Positions 18,319 to 26,041 of a DNA stretch of 38,987 bases are shown here, piece after piece. The stretch is from NCBI GenBank assembly GCA_900316435.1, contig ONCY01000005.1:1-38987 (forward strand), written 5' to 3'. The stretch comes from an uncultured Eubacteriales bacterium. GTDB taxonomy: Bacteria > Bacillota > Clostridia > Oscillospirales > Acutalibacteraceae. Position numbers and translations under genes: made by a program. Positions within the stretch are counted from its first letter, which is position 1, and each line of letters starts with the position of its first letter. The notes below the pieces were generated by a model. That model was given only the letters and a program-made list of their open reading frames with translations, made no database searches and had not been told where the DNA came from.

Positions 18319-18684
18319 TCACTCCGCAATTGCGTCAACGCCGCTGTCGCCGTTAACAAATTCAATAACCAGATCATGCGGCAGGCATACGATCGGCATC
18401 GCCGAGCTCTCGAGCCAGCCCATGCGTACGCAGGTTTTGTCGGGGCAGTCAGCTTCCTTAACGCGGATCTTACCGTCCTTGATTTCTATAGTATTTACTC
18501 CGCTGTCGGTTTTTATGTCAAAAGTGCGGTCTTTTTCTTTGCCAAGTTCAAGCGTATAAAGCACCTTTCCCCCGCTTTTTATATTTACCGTCTGTTTTTT
18601 TGGCGCATTCAACACCATAACAGTTCCGACTACGCCGGCAACAAAAATCAGCACAGCTATTACAATAAGTATTCTTTGTTTCAT
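18319..18684 (-). CDS. NusG domain II-containing exported protein
   Basis: This 121-residue protein has an N-terminal membrane anchor or signal segment (residues 5-25) and then a compact beta domain matching the NusG_II family: VNIKSGGKVLYTLELGKEKD, TIEIKDGKIRVKEADCPDKTC, and MPIVCLPHDLVIEF. The three cysteines are characteristic. Family members are extracytoplasmic and their role is not established, though they recur beside Gx transporters as here. The initiating ATG at 18684 lacks a strong ribosome site. A promoter lies divergent to that of the rlmD-type gene. Confidence 0.85.
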   Translation of the reverse strand: MKQRILIVIAVLIFVAGVVGTVMVLNAPKKQTVNIKSGGKVLYTLELGKEKDRTFDIKTDSGVNTIEIKDGKIRVKEADCPDKTCVRMGWLESSAMPIVCLPHDLVIEFVNGDSGVDAIAE

Positions 18685-18719
18685 TTATATATATGCGCCC
18701 CTTTGGGTTTGTAAGTATT

Positions 18720-18748
18720 ATTATAGTATAGTTTTTTAAAAAACGCAA
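18720..18748 (-). promoter_or_regulatory. Sigma-A-type promoter of the NusG-II/Gx operon
   Basis: On the minus strand, TTGCGT (18748-18743) and TATAAT (18725-18720) are 17 bases apart. The -35 element is back to back with that of the divergent rlmD-type gene, only seven bases away, so the two promoters may compete for polymerase. Confidence 0.7.
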
Positions 18749-18755
18749 ATGCTTA

Positions 18756-18784
18756 TTGCACTTTTTTATATCAGCGGTTATAAT
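18756..18784 (+). promoter_or_regulatory. Sigma-A-type promoter of the rlmD-type gene
   Basis: TTGCAC (18756-18761) and TATAAT (18779-18784) have a 17-base spacer. They lie about 30 bases upstream of the start codon at 18813. Confidence 0.75.
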
Positions 18785-18812
18785 TAGAATATTAAAACTC
18801 GAGAGGTTTTTT

Positions 18813-19985
18813 ATGTCACAGAGCAAACAGAATATTAAAAACGGGAGCTGCCCTGTTTATAAAAAATGCGGAGGCTGTCAGCTTCAAAATTTATCATATG
18901 AAGAACAGCTCCGTTTTAAGCAAAACAAAGTGGTAAAGCTGCTTAAAAGCTTTGGAAGAGTTGAGCCGATTATCGGAATGGATAACCCCTATCACTACCG
19001 CAACAAGGTTCAGGCAGCGTTTTTCACCGACCGAAACGGAAAAATAAAATCGGGCGTTTATCAGTCAGGCACACACAGGATCGTAAGCGTCGACGACTGT
19101 CAGATTGAGGATAAGCTCGCCGATGAAATAATTGTAGCTATCCGCAAAATGCTGCCCTCTTTCCGCTTGACTACATATAATGAGGACACGCGAAAGGGTT
19201 TTTTGCGTCATGTACTTGTAAAGCGAGGATTTTCCACCGCTCAGGTCATGGTCGTGCTTGTAACGGGAACACCTATTTTTCCTTCAAAGAATAATTTTGT
19301 TAAAGCTTTGCGTGAAAAGTTTCCGCAAATCACAACCGTTGTTCAAAACATCAACCCTTTCAAAACAAATCTTGTCCTTGGTGAAAGGCAGAACATTTTA
19401 TACGGAAATGGATATATCGAGGACGAGCTGTGCGGCTGCAGGTTCAGGATTTCCACGAAAAGCTTTTATCAGATCAATCCAATACAAACGGAGGTTCTGT
19501 ACGGAAAGGCGATTGAATTTGCGGGATTAAAAGGCGACGAAACCATACTCGACACATACTGCGGCGTTGGAACTATCGGAATAATCGCCGCAAAGCACGG
19601 AGCCGGACAGGTCATCGGGGTTGAGTTGAACGGTGACGCTGTACGAGACGCTATTCAGAATGCTAAAGCGAATCAGCTTAACAATATCCGCTTTTTTAAG
19701 GGCGACGCGGGCGAATTCATGGAATCTGTAGCTGAAGAAAATACAAAACCCGATATTGTTATGATGGATCCCCCAAGGGCGGGCAGCAGCGAGCAGTTTT
19801 TGTCATCATTGATAAAAATGGCACCTAAAACAGTTGTTTACGTAAGCTGCAACCCCGAAACCTTAGCGCGCGATTTGGGATATCTGCGCAATAACAGCAG
19901 CTATAGAGTTAAAAGAATTCAGCCTGTTGATATGTTCCCTCATACACAGCACATTGAGACAGTAGTATTGATTACAAAGAAATAA
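18813..19985 (+). CDS. 23S rRNA (uracil-C5) methyltransferase, RumA/RlmD family
   Basis: This 390-residue SAM-dependent enzyme methylates uracil C5 in rRNA (the family also includes tRNA-modifying TrmA enzymes). The N-terminal cysteine cluster (SCPVYKKCGGCQ and DDCQIED) can bind a 4Fe-4S centre as in RumA. The methyltransferase core shows LDTYCGVGTIGI, GVELN, MMDPPRAG and VSCNPETLARDL, which carries the catalytic Cys. It ends with VDMFPHTQHIETVVLITK, a family-typical tail. The start at 18813 is chosen because GAGAGG lies just upstream and homologous domain architecture begins there. The last roughly 45 bases of the gene recur downstream in partial copies, a pattern often left by integration at this gene's 3' end. 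Confidence 0.9.
   Translation: MSQSKQNIKNGSCPVYKKCGGCQLQNLSYEEQLRFKQNKVVKLLKSFGRVEPIIGMDNPYHYRNKVQAAFFTDRNGKIKSGVYQSGTHRIVSVDDCQIEDKLADEIIVAIRKMLPSFRLTTYNEDTRKGFLRHVLVKRGFSTAQVMVVLVTGTPIFPSKNNFVKALREKFPQITTVVQNINPFKTNLVLGERQNILYGNGYIEDELCGCRFRISTKSFYQINPIQTEVLYGKAIEFAGLKGDETILDTYCGVGTIGIIAAKHGAGQVIGVELNGDAVRDAIQNAKANQLNNIRFFKGDAGEFMESVAEENTKPDIVMMDPPRAGSSEQFLSSLIKMAPKTVVYVSCNPETLARDLGYLRNNSSYRVKRIQPVDMFPHTQHIETVVLITKK
19929..19972 (+). repeat. Copy 1 of the rlmD-tail repeat (inside the gene)
   Basis: This is the gene-resident copy of a segment whose parts are repeated downstream. 19929-19945 (17 bases) recurs exactly at 21174-21190, and 19949-19972 (24 bases) recurs exactly at 20569-20592. 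It encodes the DMFPHT...HIETVVLI tail of the methyltransferase. Confidence 0.85.
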
Positions 19986-20013
19986 ACAAATCGGGATTTG
20001 TGAGGATGATATT

Positions 20014-20433
20014 ATGGACAACAATAAGATAGCGGAATTTATCAGGAAACAAAAAGTTGCTTTTATTTGCTCTGTTGACGATGAGGGCTTCCCAAATGTA
20101 AAGGCGATGCTGAAGCCGAGAAAGATTGATGGGTTAAATCAGTTTTATTTTTCAACAAACACTTCTTCAATGAGAGTAAAACAGTATATAAATAATCCGA
20201 ATGCCTGTATTTACTTTTATCATAAAGGGTTTATAAAATACACGGGGATTATGCTGAAAGGTAAAATGGAAGTGTTGACTGACCAGGCGACGAAAGATAT
20301 GATTTGGCGCAAAGGTGATACCGTGTTTTACAAGGGCGGCGTTACAGATCCCGACTATTGTGTGTTGCATTTCAGAGCAGAAAGCGGAAGATACTATTGC
20401 GATTTGAAAACAGAAAGTTTTACAATTGGGTAA
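20014..20433 (+). CDS. Pyridoxamine 5'-phosphate oxidase-like flavin-binding protein
   Basis: This 139-residue protein has the split-barrel fold signature of the PNPOx-like superfamily: VAFICSVDDEGFPNVKAML, FYFSTNTSSMRVKQYINNPNACIYFY, and a G-rich strand KGKMEVLTD. Members bind FMN, F420 or heme and act as small cytoplasmic oxidoreductases of varied specificity. The substrate cannot be assigned. The gene starts 28 bases after the rlmD-type gene with GAGG before the ATG. It lies between two copies of the rlmD-tail repeat and may therefore be part of an inserted segment. Confidence 0.85.
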   Translation: MDNNKIAEFIRKQKVAFICSVDDEGFPNVKAMLKPRKIDGLNQFYFSTNTSSMRVKQYINNPNACIYFYHKGFIKYTGIMLKGKMEVLTDQATKDMIWRKGDTVFYKGGVTDPDYCVLHFRAESGRYYCDLKTESFTIG

Positions 20434-20556
20434 TCCAAACTCTTGTTTGCAGAAACAATGAAATCGATCCGTGTGCCCTGACGCAACTGATCAACGGTAT
20501 ATTCCTGACGTCGAAGGTCGTATGGGCAGCGTAGATAACGGCATTTTTATTCACGC

Positions 20557-20605
20557 TGTTGTCTCGAGGCACATTGAGACAGTAGTATTGATGTCTCAAG
20601 ACGGG
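20557..20605 (+). repeat. Copy 2 of the rlmD-tail repeat (vestigial gene end)
   Basis: A 24-base exact duplicate of the 3' end of the rlmD-type gene occupies 20569-20592. Read in the same frame, this stretch encodes RHIETVVLMSQDGSR and then a stop, which resembles the usual RumA-family C-terminus. No intact gene surrounds it. It is preceded by TTGTCTCGAGGCA, which is nearly shared with copy 3. Confidence 0.8.
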
Positions 20606-20621
20606 TCGAGGTAATAGAATT

Positions 20622-20642
20622 ATTGTCATGTGAGGTGACAAT
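20622..20642 (+). other. 7-bp inverted repeat upstream of the small membrane protein gene
   Basis: ATTGTCA and TGACAAT flank a seven-base loop (TGTGAGG). No T-run follows. The structure ends ten bases before an ATG and 24 bases before the preferred TTG start of the next gene. It may be an RNA hairpin or an operator. Its role is unknown. Confidence 0.35.
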
Positions 20643-20666
20643 TCAGAATTTATGGAGGAAAATATT

Positions 20667-21116
20667 TTGCTTCAAAAGTATAAGTTTGGTTTTAATGTTT
20701 CAGGTCTGGTTATTTTTCTGATTATTATGCTTCCAAACTTTATATGGTTTGCTGTTCCTGCACCGAATGATATCCTTCGTCAGGAGTCAATAACTCCGAT
20801 AGTTGATACCATTGGTTCAGTTTGCCAAATTATATTCGTTGCTTCTCTCTGCGTTGTTATAAACAAGGAAAGAGACAGCATAAAAATCTCCCCGCTGCTT
20901 ATATCTTCAATAGTTTGCATTGGTTTATACTTTTCAGGATGGGTATTGTATTATAACGGCATTGTAAATACGATTGTAATTATATGTTTGACATTGCCGC
21001 CTTGTGTTGCATTTATCCTTTTTGCGCTGGATAGAAAAAACATCATAGCGCTTATTCCTGCAGTATGTTTTACTATTTGTCATTTAATATATGGAACTGT
21101 AAATTTTATATTATAA
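20667..21116 (+). CDS. Small polytopic membrane protein of unknown function
   Basis: This protein of about 149 residues is strongly hydrophobic, with about five predicted membrane segments (for example SGLVIFLIIMLPNFIWFAV, ISSIVCIGLYFSGWVLYY and TIVIICLTLPPCVAFILFA). I do not recognise the family. The start is placed at TTG 20667 because GGAGG lies at 20655-20659, seven bases upstream. The in-frame ATG at 20652 would put that ribosome site inside the coding sequence and has no other site at a usable distance. Base composition is more AT-rich than neighbouring genes, and the gene lies between two rlmD-tail repeats, so it may be acquired DNA. Confidence 0.7.
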   Translation: MLQKYKFGFNVSGLVIFLIIMLPNFIWFAVPAPNDILRQESITPIVDTIGSVCQIIFVASLCVVINKERDSIKISPLLISSIVCIGLYFSGWVLYYNGIVNTIVIICLTLPPCVAFILFALDRKNIIALIPAVCFTICHLIYGTVNFIL

Positions 21117-21170
21117 ATTCCGGTTTACATGTGCAAGACAGGTTGACTTGTTTAGTCAGAGCCGCTTAGA

Positions 21171-21234
21171 GTGGATATGTTCCCTCATACCGATGACATT
21201 TAAGTTATTGTCTCGGGGCATGTAGAGTGTGTAG
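21171..21234 (+). repeat. Copy 3 of the rlmD-tail repeat (vestigial gene end)
   Basis: The first part (21171-21200) encodes VDMFPHTDDI and then a stop, with 17 bases identical to the rlmD-type gene. The second part (21209-21234) reads TTGTCTCGGGGCATGTAGAG and onward, encoding RHVECVV in the RumA-tail pattern. It is a decayed, interrupted copy of a RumA-family 3' end with no gene body. Confidence 0.7.
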
Positions 21235-21264
21235 TGAAATTATCAAAATTCTAAATTAAAAGTA

Positions 21265-21293
21265 TAGACAACTGTCCTACGCTTTGATACAAT
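21265..21293 (+). promoter_or_regulatory. Sigma-A-type promoter of the XRE regulator gene
   Basis: TAGACA (21265-21270) and TACAAT (21288-21293) are 17 bases apart, 32 bases before the ATG. The spot lies directly after rlmD-tail copy 3, so the regulator has its own transcription start. Confidence 0.65.
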
Positions 21294-21324
21294 AAAGCTA
21301 TAAAAATCAACGGAGGCTTTAATT

Positions 21325-22161
21325 ATGAGCGTTATCGGAGAACAAATAAAAAAATACCGCATTGAAAGAAACATCACTCAAGAACAGCTTGGCGAGCTTA
21401 TAGGAGTTACAACACAGGCGGTGTCGCGCTGGGAAAGAGGCGGAACACCTGATGCTGAGATTCTTCCCAATATTGCCGAAGTTCTCGGTGTAAATATCGA
21501 CGCTCTGTTCGGGCGTGAGGAACACAGCTTTTCACTAATGCTGGCAAGAAAGCTGTGTCAGATGCCGCGTGAGGAAGCGTATCGCTACGCGTTCCAGATC
21601 TGCTGGGCTATTGAACTTGGACTGGTTGGCGATATTTCTATTATGGATGATTTCATGAACAAATTCATCGACTCCTCTATTACAACACTTGACACTCAAA
21701 ATGACTATTTTGCAAAGGTAATATCGGATTTTGGAATCGCAAATGTTCGACTCTCCCCTAATTTCAGGTATTTTTTCTTTCTTAGCGAATCCCAGGAAAG
21801 ACTGAAAGACCAATTGTCGGATACGGAATCACTGAGAAAGGTTTTTGAGCTGTTCGCTGACAAAAACATGCTAAGTATTATTGTTTACCTTTACTCAGCA
21901 TCCATAATGCCTATTGCAACCTCGTTAATCAGTCAAAAAACGGGACTGAATGATAAAGAAATAGAGCGCTGCATGAAAAAACTGTGTGAAAACAAGCTCG
22001 CTACACGAAGCGTTATTGCTACAGCAGAAGGAGAGATAAACGCCTATACAATTTGCAAGGAAAGCTTTGTGGTTCCGCTGCTATGCGCAGCCGATGAGAT
22101 CAATCATAAGAATACCAGACCGTTCCTGGGTGAGTTCTCTCGAAAAAAGCCATTGATTTAA
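21325..22161 (+). CDS. XRE-family transcriptional regulator with a C-terminal winged-helix-like region
   Basis: This 278-residue protein has an N-terminal lambda-repressor-type helix-turn-helix (residues 7-62: IKKYRIERNITQEQLGELIG, TTQAVSRWERGGTPDAEIL). A mid-region of unknown type follows. A C-terminal segment (about 185-250: ATSLISQKTGLNDKEIERCM and MKKLCENKLATRS) resembles an ArsR-like winged helix. It is presumably a cytoplasmic DNA-binding regulator whose signal and targets are unknown. GGAGG precedes the ATG. It is not tightly linked to the following MutS-like gene, which has its own promoter. Confidence 0.88.
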   Translation: MSVIGEQIKKYRIERNITQEQLGELIGVTTQAVSRWERGGTPDAEILPNIAEVLGVNIDALFGREEHSFSLMLARKLCQMPREEAYRYAFQICWAIELGLVGDISIMDDFMNKFIDSSITTLDTQNDYFAKVISDFGIANVRLSPNFRYFFFLSESQERLKDQLSDTESLRKVFELFADKNMLSIIVYLYSASIMPIATSLISQKTGLNDKEIERCMKKLCENKLATRSVIATAEGEINAYTICKESFVVPLLCAADEINHKNTRPFLGEFSRKKPLI

Positions 22162-22213
22162 ACTAACAGTTTAAGTCGTATCGTTACAATTGAATAAATT
22201 GAAGACAGATTGC

Positions 22214-22242
22214 TTGTTTGTTATCAACAAAGGGTTTATAAT
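22214..22242 (+). promoter_or_regulatory. Candidate promoter of the MutS-like gene
   Basis: TTGTTT (22214-22219) and a perfect TATAAT (22237-22242) have a 17-base spacer, about 45 bases upstream of the ATG at 22288. Confidence 0.6.
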
Positions 22243-22287
22243 GTGGTTAAAGACAAAACACAATCAATTATTTATGGAGATGACGAC

Positions 22288-23907
22288 ATGGAAAACTTTA
22301 ACCTTCTTTACCCTACAGGCAAGCAGCCCAATTATCAGACGCTCAGCGATGACGTAATAAGAAATCTTTCTCTGGATCATATAATCCAGCATGTAACGGC
22401 AAGCAACGCCGAGAGAAATATGATAAAGCGCATGATGACTCAAATTGAGTGCGATCCCGATGTTATCCGCTTCCGCTGTGATATCTTTGAGGATATTATC
22501 CGCTTTCCCGAGCTTCGCAATAAAATGAAAGACCTGCTTGAACAGCTTGACTTTATGAAATCTATCGGCGGCAATTTTGTTGAAGAGAACGCTTCTTCGA
22601 TTTGGCAGCTTGTAAACCGCCTGCGCGAGCTTGAGGTATATATTGACTGCATAACCGAAATAAAAGAAACTCTGCAAAAATTCCCGGTAAAATCCGAGGG
22701 CTTAAAACAACTTCGCGACTATGTTTCTTCCGTTTACAACGACAGCGGCTTTAAATACCTTAGCGAAGATATCAAAGAACTGCTTACCGAAACCGATGAA
22801 ATCAAAAGCATTACTCTCGGCGTTAATCTGGACAGCATGCTTCGTCCTGTTGAAGTCGGTATTATGTCCATAAACAAAGAGCGCATTGAGCACTCGGGTA
22901 TTATGAAAAAATTCAATAAGTTTATTGAGTTTCTCCCGCTTGTAGGCGATCTTCTTGACGGCAAGAATGTAGACATGACAAGAATGCGCAGCGTCGGAAC
23001 TTCCGCCGAGGATGATCCGCTTATGAAAAATCTCTGCAACGCAGTTACCGACATGCTCGGCTCTACCGTAAAACACCTAAAAAACAAACTCTCACGCTAT
23101 GTAAACGTTAGCGGCTACGCCCTAACCAGATTTATTCCGGATTTTACATTCTATATCAGATGGGCTGATTTCTGCTCTAAAATCATGGAAATGGGTATGC
23201 CCATGTCAAGACCCGAAATCCTTGCTCCGGAAAAGAACAGCCTCAACTCAAAAGGTATTTATGATTTAAAGCTCGCTATTCAGAATCTGGAAGGCGCAAA
23301 TATAGATATCGTGAGCAACGACTTTGAGTTTGCGACCGAAAACGGTATATATATCATGACCGGCCCTAACCGCGGCGGTAAAACCACATTTACACAATCT
23401 ATCGGAGTGCTGTTTGTGCTTGCTCAGAACGGAATATTTGTTCCCGCGCAGTCACTTCATATCTCACCTTGCGATAACATATTTACGCACTTCCCCGCCG
23501 ACGAAAACCAGACCGTCAACCTTGGCAGACTCGGCGAAGAATCAAAACGTATAAGTGAAATCTTCGCTTCGGCAACAGACAGAAGCCTGCTTCTGTTTAA
23601 CGAATCTCTGGCAACGACCTCATTTACCGAAGGTCTTTATATAGCCAAGGACGTTGTCCGCGCAATGAGACGATTGGGAGCCAGAACGATTTTCAACACA
23701 CATATGCATGAGCTTGCTACAGACCTTGACTCAATCAACCACCTTGACGGGGGCATGATGGTCGCCTCGCTTATCACGGGTATCCACGAGGGACGCCGAT
23801 CGTTTAAGGTTTACATCGCTCCTCCGGAAGGAATCAGCTACGCCAAAGACATCGCCGAAAAATACGGCGTAACATATGAACAGCTCGAACGCTCAATTGT
23901 ACATTAA
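22288..23907 (+). CDS. MutS-family ATPase without mismatch-recognition or Smr domains
   Basis: This 539-residue protein has a helical core (about 20-330) and a MutS domain V-type ATPase. Walker A is TGPNRGGKTT (about 358-367). The signature and Walker B region reads RSLLLFNESLATTSFTEGL, and the switch His is in NTHMHELATD. The usual Walker B Asp is replaced by Asn, although the following Glu is kept. It lacks the N-terminal mismatch-binding domain of MutS and the Smr/KOW regions of MutS2, so it belongs to a lesser-known MutS-like subgroup and a role in mismatch repair should not be assumed. The start at 22288 is preferred because GGAG lies 9 bases upstream. It precedes a serine-hydrolase gene by 12 bases. 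Confidence 0.85.
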   Translation: MENFNLLYPTGKQPNYQTLSDDVIRNLSLDHIIQHVTASNAERNMIKRMMTQIECDPDVIRFRCDIFEDIIRFPELRNKMKDLLEQLDFMKSIGGNFVEENASSIWQLVNRLRELEVYIDCITEIKETLQKFPVKSEGLKQLRDYVSSVYNDSGFKYLSEDIKELLTETDEIKSITLGVNLDSMLRPVEVGIMSINKERIEHSGIMKKFNKFIEFLPLVGDLLDGKNVDMTRMRSVGTSAEDDPLMKNLCNAVTDMLGSTVKHLKNKLSRYVNVSGYALTRFIPDFTFYIRWADFCSKIMEMGMPMSRPEILAPEKNSLNSKGIYDLKLAIQNLEGANIDIVSNDFEFATENGIYIMTGPNRGGKTTFTQSIGVLFVLAQNGIFVPAQSLHISPCDNIFTHFPADENQTVNLGRLGEESKRISEIFASATDRSLLLFNESLATTSFTEGLYIAKDVVRAMRRLGARTIFNTHMHELATDLDSINHLDGGMMVASLITGIHEGRRSFKVYIAPPEGISYAKDIAEKYGVTYEQLERSIVH

Positions 23908-23919
23908 GGAGGATTCATT

Positions 23920-25068
23920 ATGACAAAAGCAATAGCAATCGTTTTGTCGGCAATTATTCTTTGCACTTGTGCTGCATGTTCCTCTGCAAGCAAAGACAGT
24001 TCTTCATCTGAGAGTAAAAAAACATCCTCTGACTCAAATGAAGCCGCCACGGAAACAACACAGCCCGAAACAAAACCGGAAACAACGTTTATTGCTGATA
24101 ATGACAGCATTAAAGAAGCTTTCAGCAACCTTGAGTCTGCTGATTTCAGCGGAATCGTTTATGCAGAGCGCGACGGAAAACCCGCCGCAGTTTATACAGG
24201 CGGCAAGCTATACAATGATAAAGAGATCACAATCGACACGCCTATGCCGGTTGGTTCTGTATCAAAGCAGTTTTGCGCAGCTTCAATAATGAAGCTGCAG
24301 GAGCAGGGCAAGCTCAGCGTCAACGACACACTTGACAAATACTATCCCGAGTACAAAGAAGCGGGCAGAATAACACTGCACAATATGCTTTCCAACCGTT
24401 CAGGCATTCCCAACTTAGATGAGAATACACCTCTCGATGATGTTACTTATGAGCATACCGACAAAGAAAACACCGATATTCTGCTCAAATGGGTCTTCAA
24501 TCAGCCTTTGCTGTTTGAGCCTGACAGCGAATACAGATACTCAAATTACAACTTCTTTTTGCTGGGCAATATTGTTGAGAAGCTTTCAGGTAAATCTTAT
24601 ATAGAGTATTTAAGAGAAAACATTTTTGAGCCGCTGGGTATGAACCACACAGGTTCCGTTGATGAACTTAAAGATTCTCCGGACTGGGCAAAAGAATTCA
24701 GCTATGAACCGTCTGATTTTATACCTGTCGGCATTATGCCCGGACTGTGCAAAGGCGCCGGAGATATCATTTCTACAGCAGCAGACATGACGACATGGCT
24801 GCACGCTCTGCCCGAAGGCAAAGCAGTATCCGAGGAAAGCTATAAAGCAATGACTACCGATTACACCAATACCACAGACCACTACGGCTACGGATTAATG
24901 ACGGAAATGTCAAGCGGAATTGGTCACTTCGGTTTAACCGGACATTTCACCGCCTGTGATTATTTTTGCGTTGATGAGAAGCTGACGCTATTCATGGTGG
25001 CAAACACGGGCGGACAATCCACAATCGTCAATAATTTTTACGCAATTTCCAACGCACTGCGCGGATAA
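23920..25068 (+). CDS. Lipoprotein serine hydrolase of the beta-lactamase/PBP (class C) family
   Basis: This 382-residue protein has a lipoprotein signal peptide ending in TCAAC, with Cys as the likely lipid-attachment site, and a Ser/Thr/Glu-rich linker (about 21-60). The serine-hydrolase domain follows: Ser113-Lys116 in the SxxK motif (VGSVSKQF), a Tyr-Ser-Asn motif (YRYSNYNF, about 205-212) and a C-terminal HFGLTGHF corresponding to the third motif. Members act as D,D-peptidases, esterases or beta-lactamases on the outer face of the membrane, and the actual substrate is unknown. AGGAGG precedes the ATG. Close spacing suggests co-transcription with the MutS-like gene and the following esterase gene. 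Confidence 0.9.
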   Translation: MTKAIAIVLSAIILCTCAACSSASKDSSSSESKKTSSDSNEAATETTQPETKPETTFIADNDSIKEAFSNLESADFSGIVYAERDGKPAAVYTGGKLYNDKEITIDTPMPVGSVSKQFCAASIMKLQEQGKLSVNDTLDKYYPEYKEAGRITLHNMLSNRSGIPNLDENTPLDDVTYEHTDKENTDILLKWVFNQPLLFEPDSEYRYSNYNFFLLGNIVEKLSGKSYIEYLRENIFEPLGMNHTGSVDELKDSPDWAKEFSYEPSDFIPVGIMPGLCKGAGDIISTAADMTTWLHALPEGKAVSEESYKAMTTDYTNTTDHYGYGLMTEMSSGIGHFGLTGHFTACDYFCVDEKLTLFMVANTGGQSTIVNNFYAISNALRG

Positions 25069-25097
25069 TATAACTTCTGCTTGAAAGGAGAAAAACT

Positions 25098-25892
25098 ATG
25101 ATTCCCGAAACAATCGTCAACTTAAACCTGCCTTATTCGGATAAAGGATATAAAAAGGTTCGCGTCTTTGTACCTGAACACTCCGAAGGCGAAACATTGC
25201 CTGTTATCTACATGACAGACGGTCAAAACCTGTTTGAGGATACCTCGTTACAATTCGGCTGCTGGTATACCCGGGAGGCGGTTCGCGCTGAACAGGAAGT
25301 ATCGGGAAAATCAGCAATAATTGTCGGAATCCACAACGATGAAAGCCCTTTGCAGCGCACAGGTGAGCTAATGCCCAAATCAATCGGCTCTATCGCATTC
25401 CCCGATGAAATTCCCGAGGAAGCCAGAAAAATGATTGTTCCTACAGGCGAAGTTTTTGACGACTTTGTGGTTAACACGGTCATGCCGTCAGTGGAATCAC
25501 AGTTTCCCACCAAAAAAGGCAGGGAAAACACCGCGTTTTGCGGAAGCTCATCCGGCGGTTTGCAATCGTTTTTTACAGTGATGAGTCATCCGGATCTATT
25601 CAGCTTTGGAGGCTGCTTCTCCCCTGTTTTTCTGGTTTACTACCCTAATGAATTTGAGAGTTGGCTTCGTTCCGTAATAAAAGAAGAAAAACCTTTCCTT
25701 TACCTGTATGCCGGCGGAGCTGCCGATCAGGAAGCCGCACTGAGCGAATGTACGCAAGCGGCTTACGGGATCCTCAGTGATTGCTATCCGAAAGAACAGC
25801 TAAAGCTGGTAATCAAACCCGATCAGCCTCATAACGAATCCGCATGGGCAGCTGAGTTTAAAGAATTCCTGCACATTTTTCTGAACAGCTAA
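25098..25892 (+). CDS. Alpha/beta-hydrolase esterase (esterase D-like)
   Basis: This 264-residue cytoplasmic protein has an esterase D-type fold: RVFVPEHSEGETLPVIYMTDGQNLF at the N-terminus, AIIVGIHND, and the nucleophile elbow FCGSSSGGLQSFF with Ser near 151. The C-terminal His lies in KPDQPHNESAWAAEF. Relatives cleave siderophore, sugar or acyl esters; the substrate here is unknown. It follows the serine hydrolase gene by 29 bases, with AAAGGAGAAAAAC before the ATG, and is followed by a terminator. Confidence 0.85.
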   Translation: MIPETIVNLNLPYSDKGYKKVRVFVPEHSEGETLPVIYMTDGQNLFEDTSLQFGCWYTREAVRAEQEVSGKSAIIVGIHNDESPLQRTGELMPKSIGSIAFPDEIPEEARKMIVPTGEVFDDFVVNTVMPSVESQFPTKKGRENTAFCGSSSGGLQSFFTVMSHPDLFSFGGCFSPVFLVYYPNEFESWLRSVIKEEKPFLYLYAGGAADQEAALSECTQAAYGILSDCYPKEQLKLVIKPDQPHNESAWAAEFKEFLHIFLNS

Positions 25893-25897
25893 AAACT

Positions 25898-25943
25898 ATC
25901 TCTGCGGCTTGGAACAATATGTTTCGAGCCACAGAGATTTTTA
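25898..25943 (+). terminator. Terminator after the esterase gene
   Basis: An interrupted inverted repeat (ATCTCTG...CAGAGAT at the base, GGCT...AGCC inside) is followed by TTTTAT on the plus strand. It starts six bases past the stop codon. Confidence 0.8.
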
Positions 25944-25978
25944 TATCAAACAAAAAACTACATTTTTCGACAATAATA

Positions 25979-26007
25979 TAGACATCGTTTTTATTATTTG
26001 CTATAAT
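25979..26007 (+). promoter_or_regulatory. Sigma-A-type promoter of the amidohydrolase gene
   Basis: TAGACA (25979-25984) and TATAAT (26002-26007) are 17 bases apart, 35 bases upstream of the ATG. Confidence 0.7.
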
Positions 26008-26041
26008 GATTTAGAAAACACGCAGACGGAAAGGTGATATA

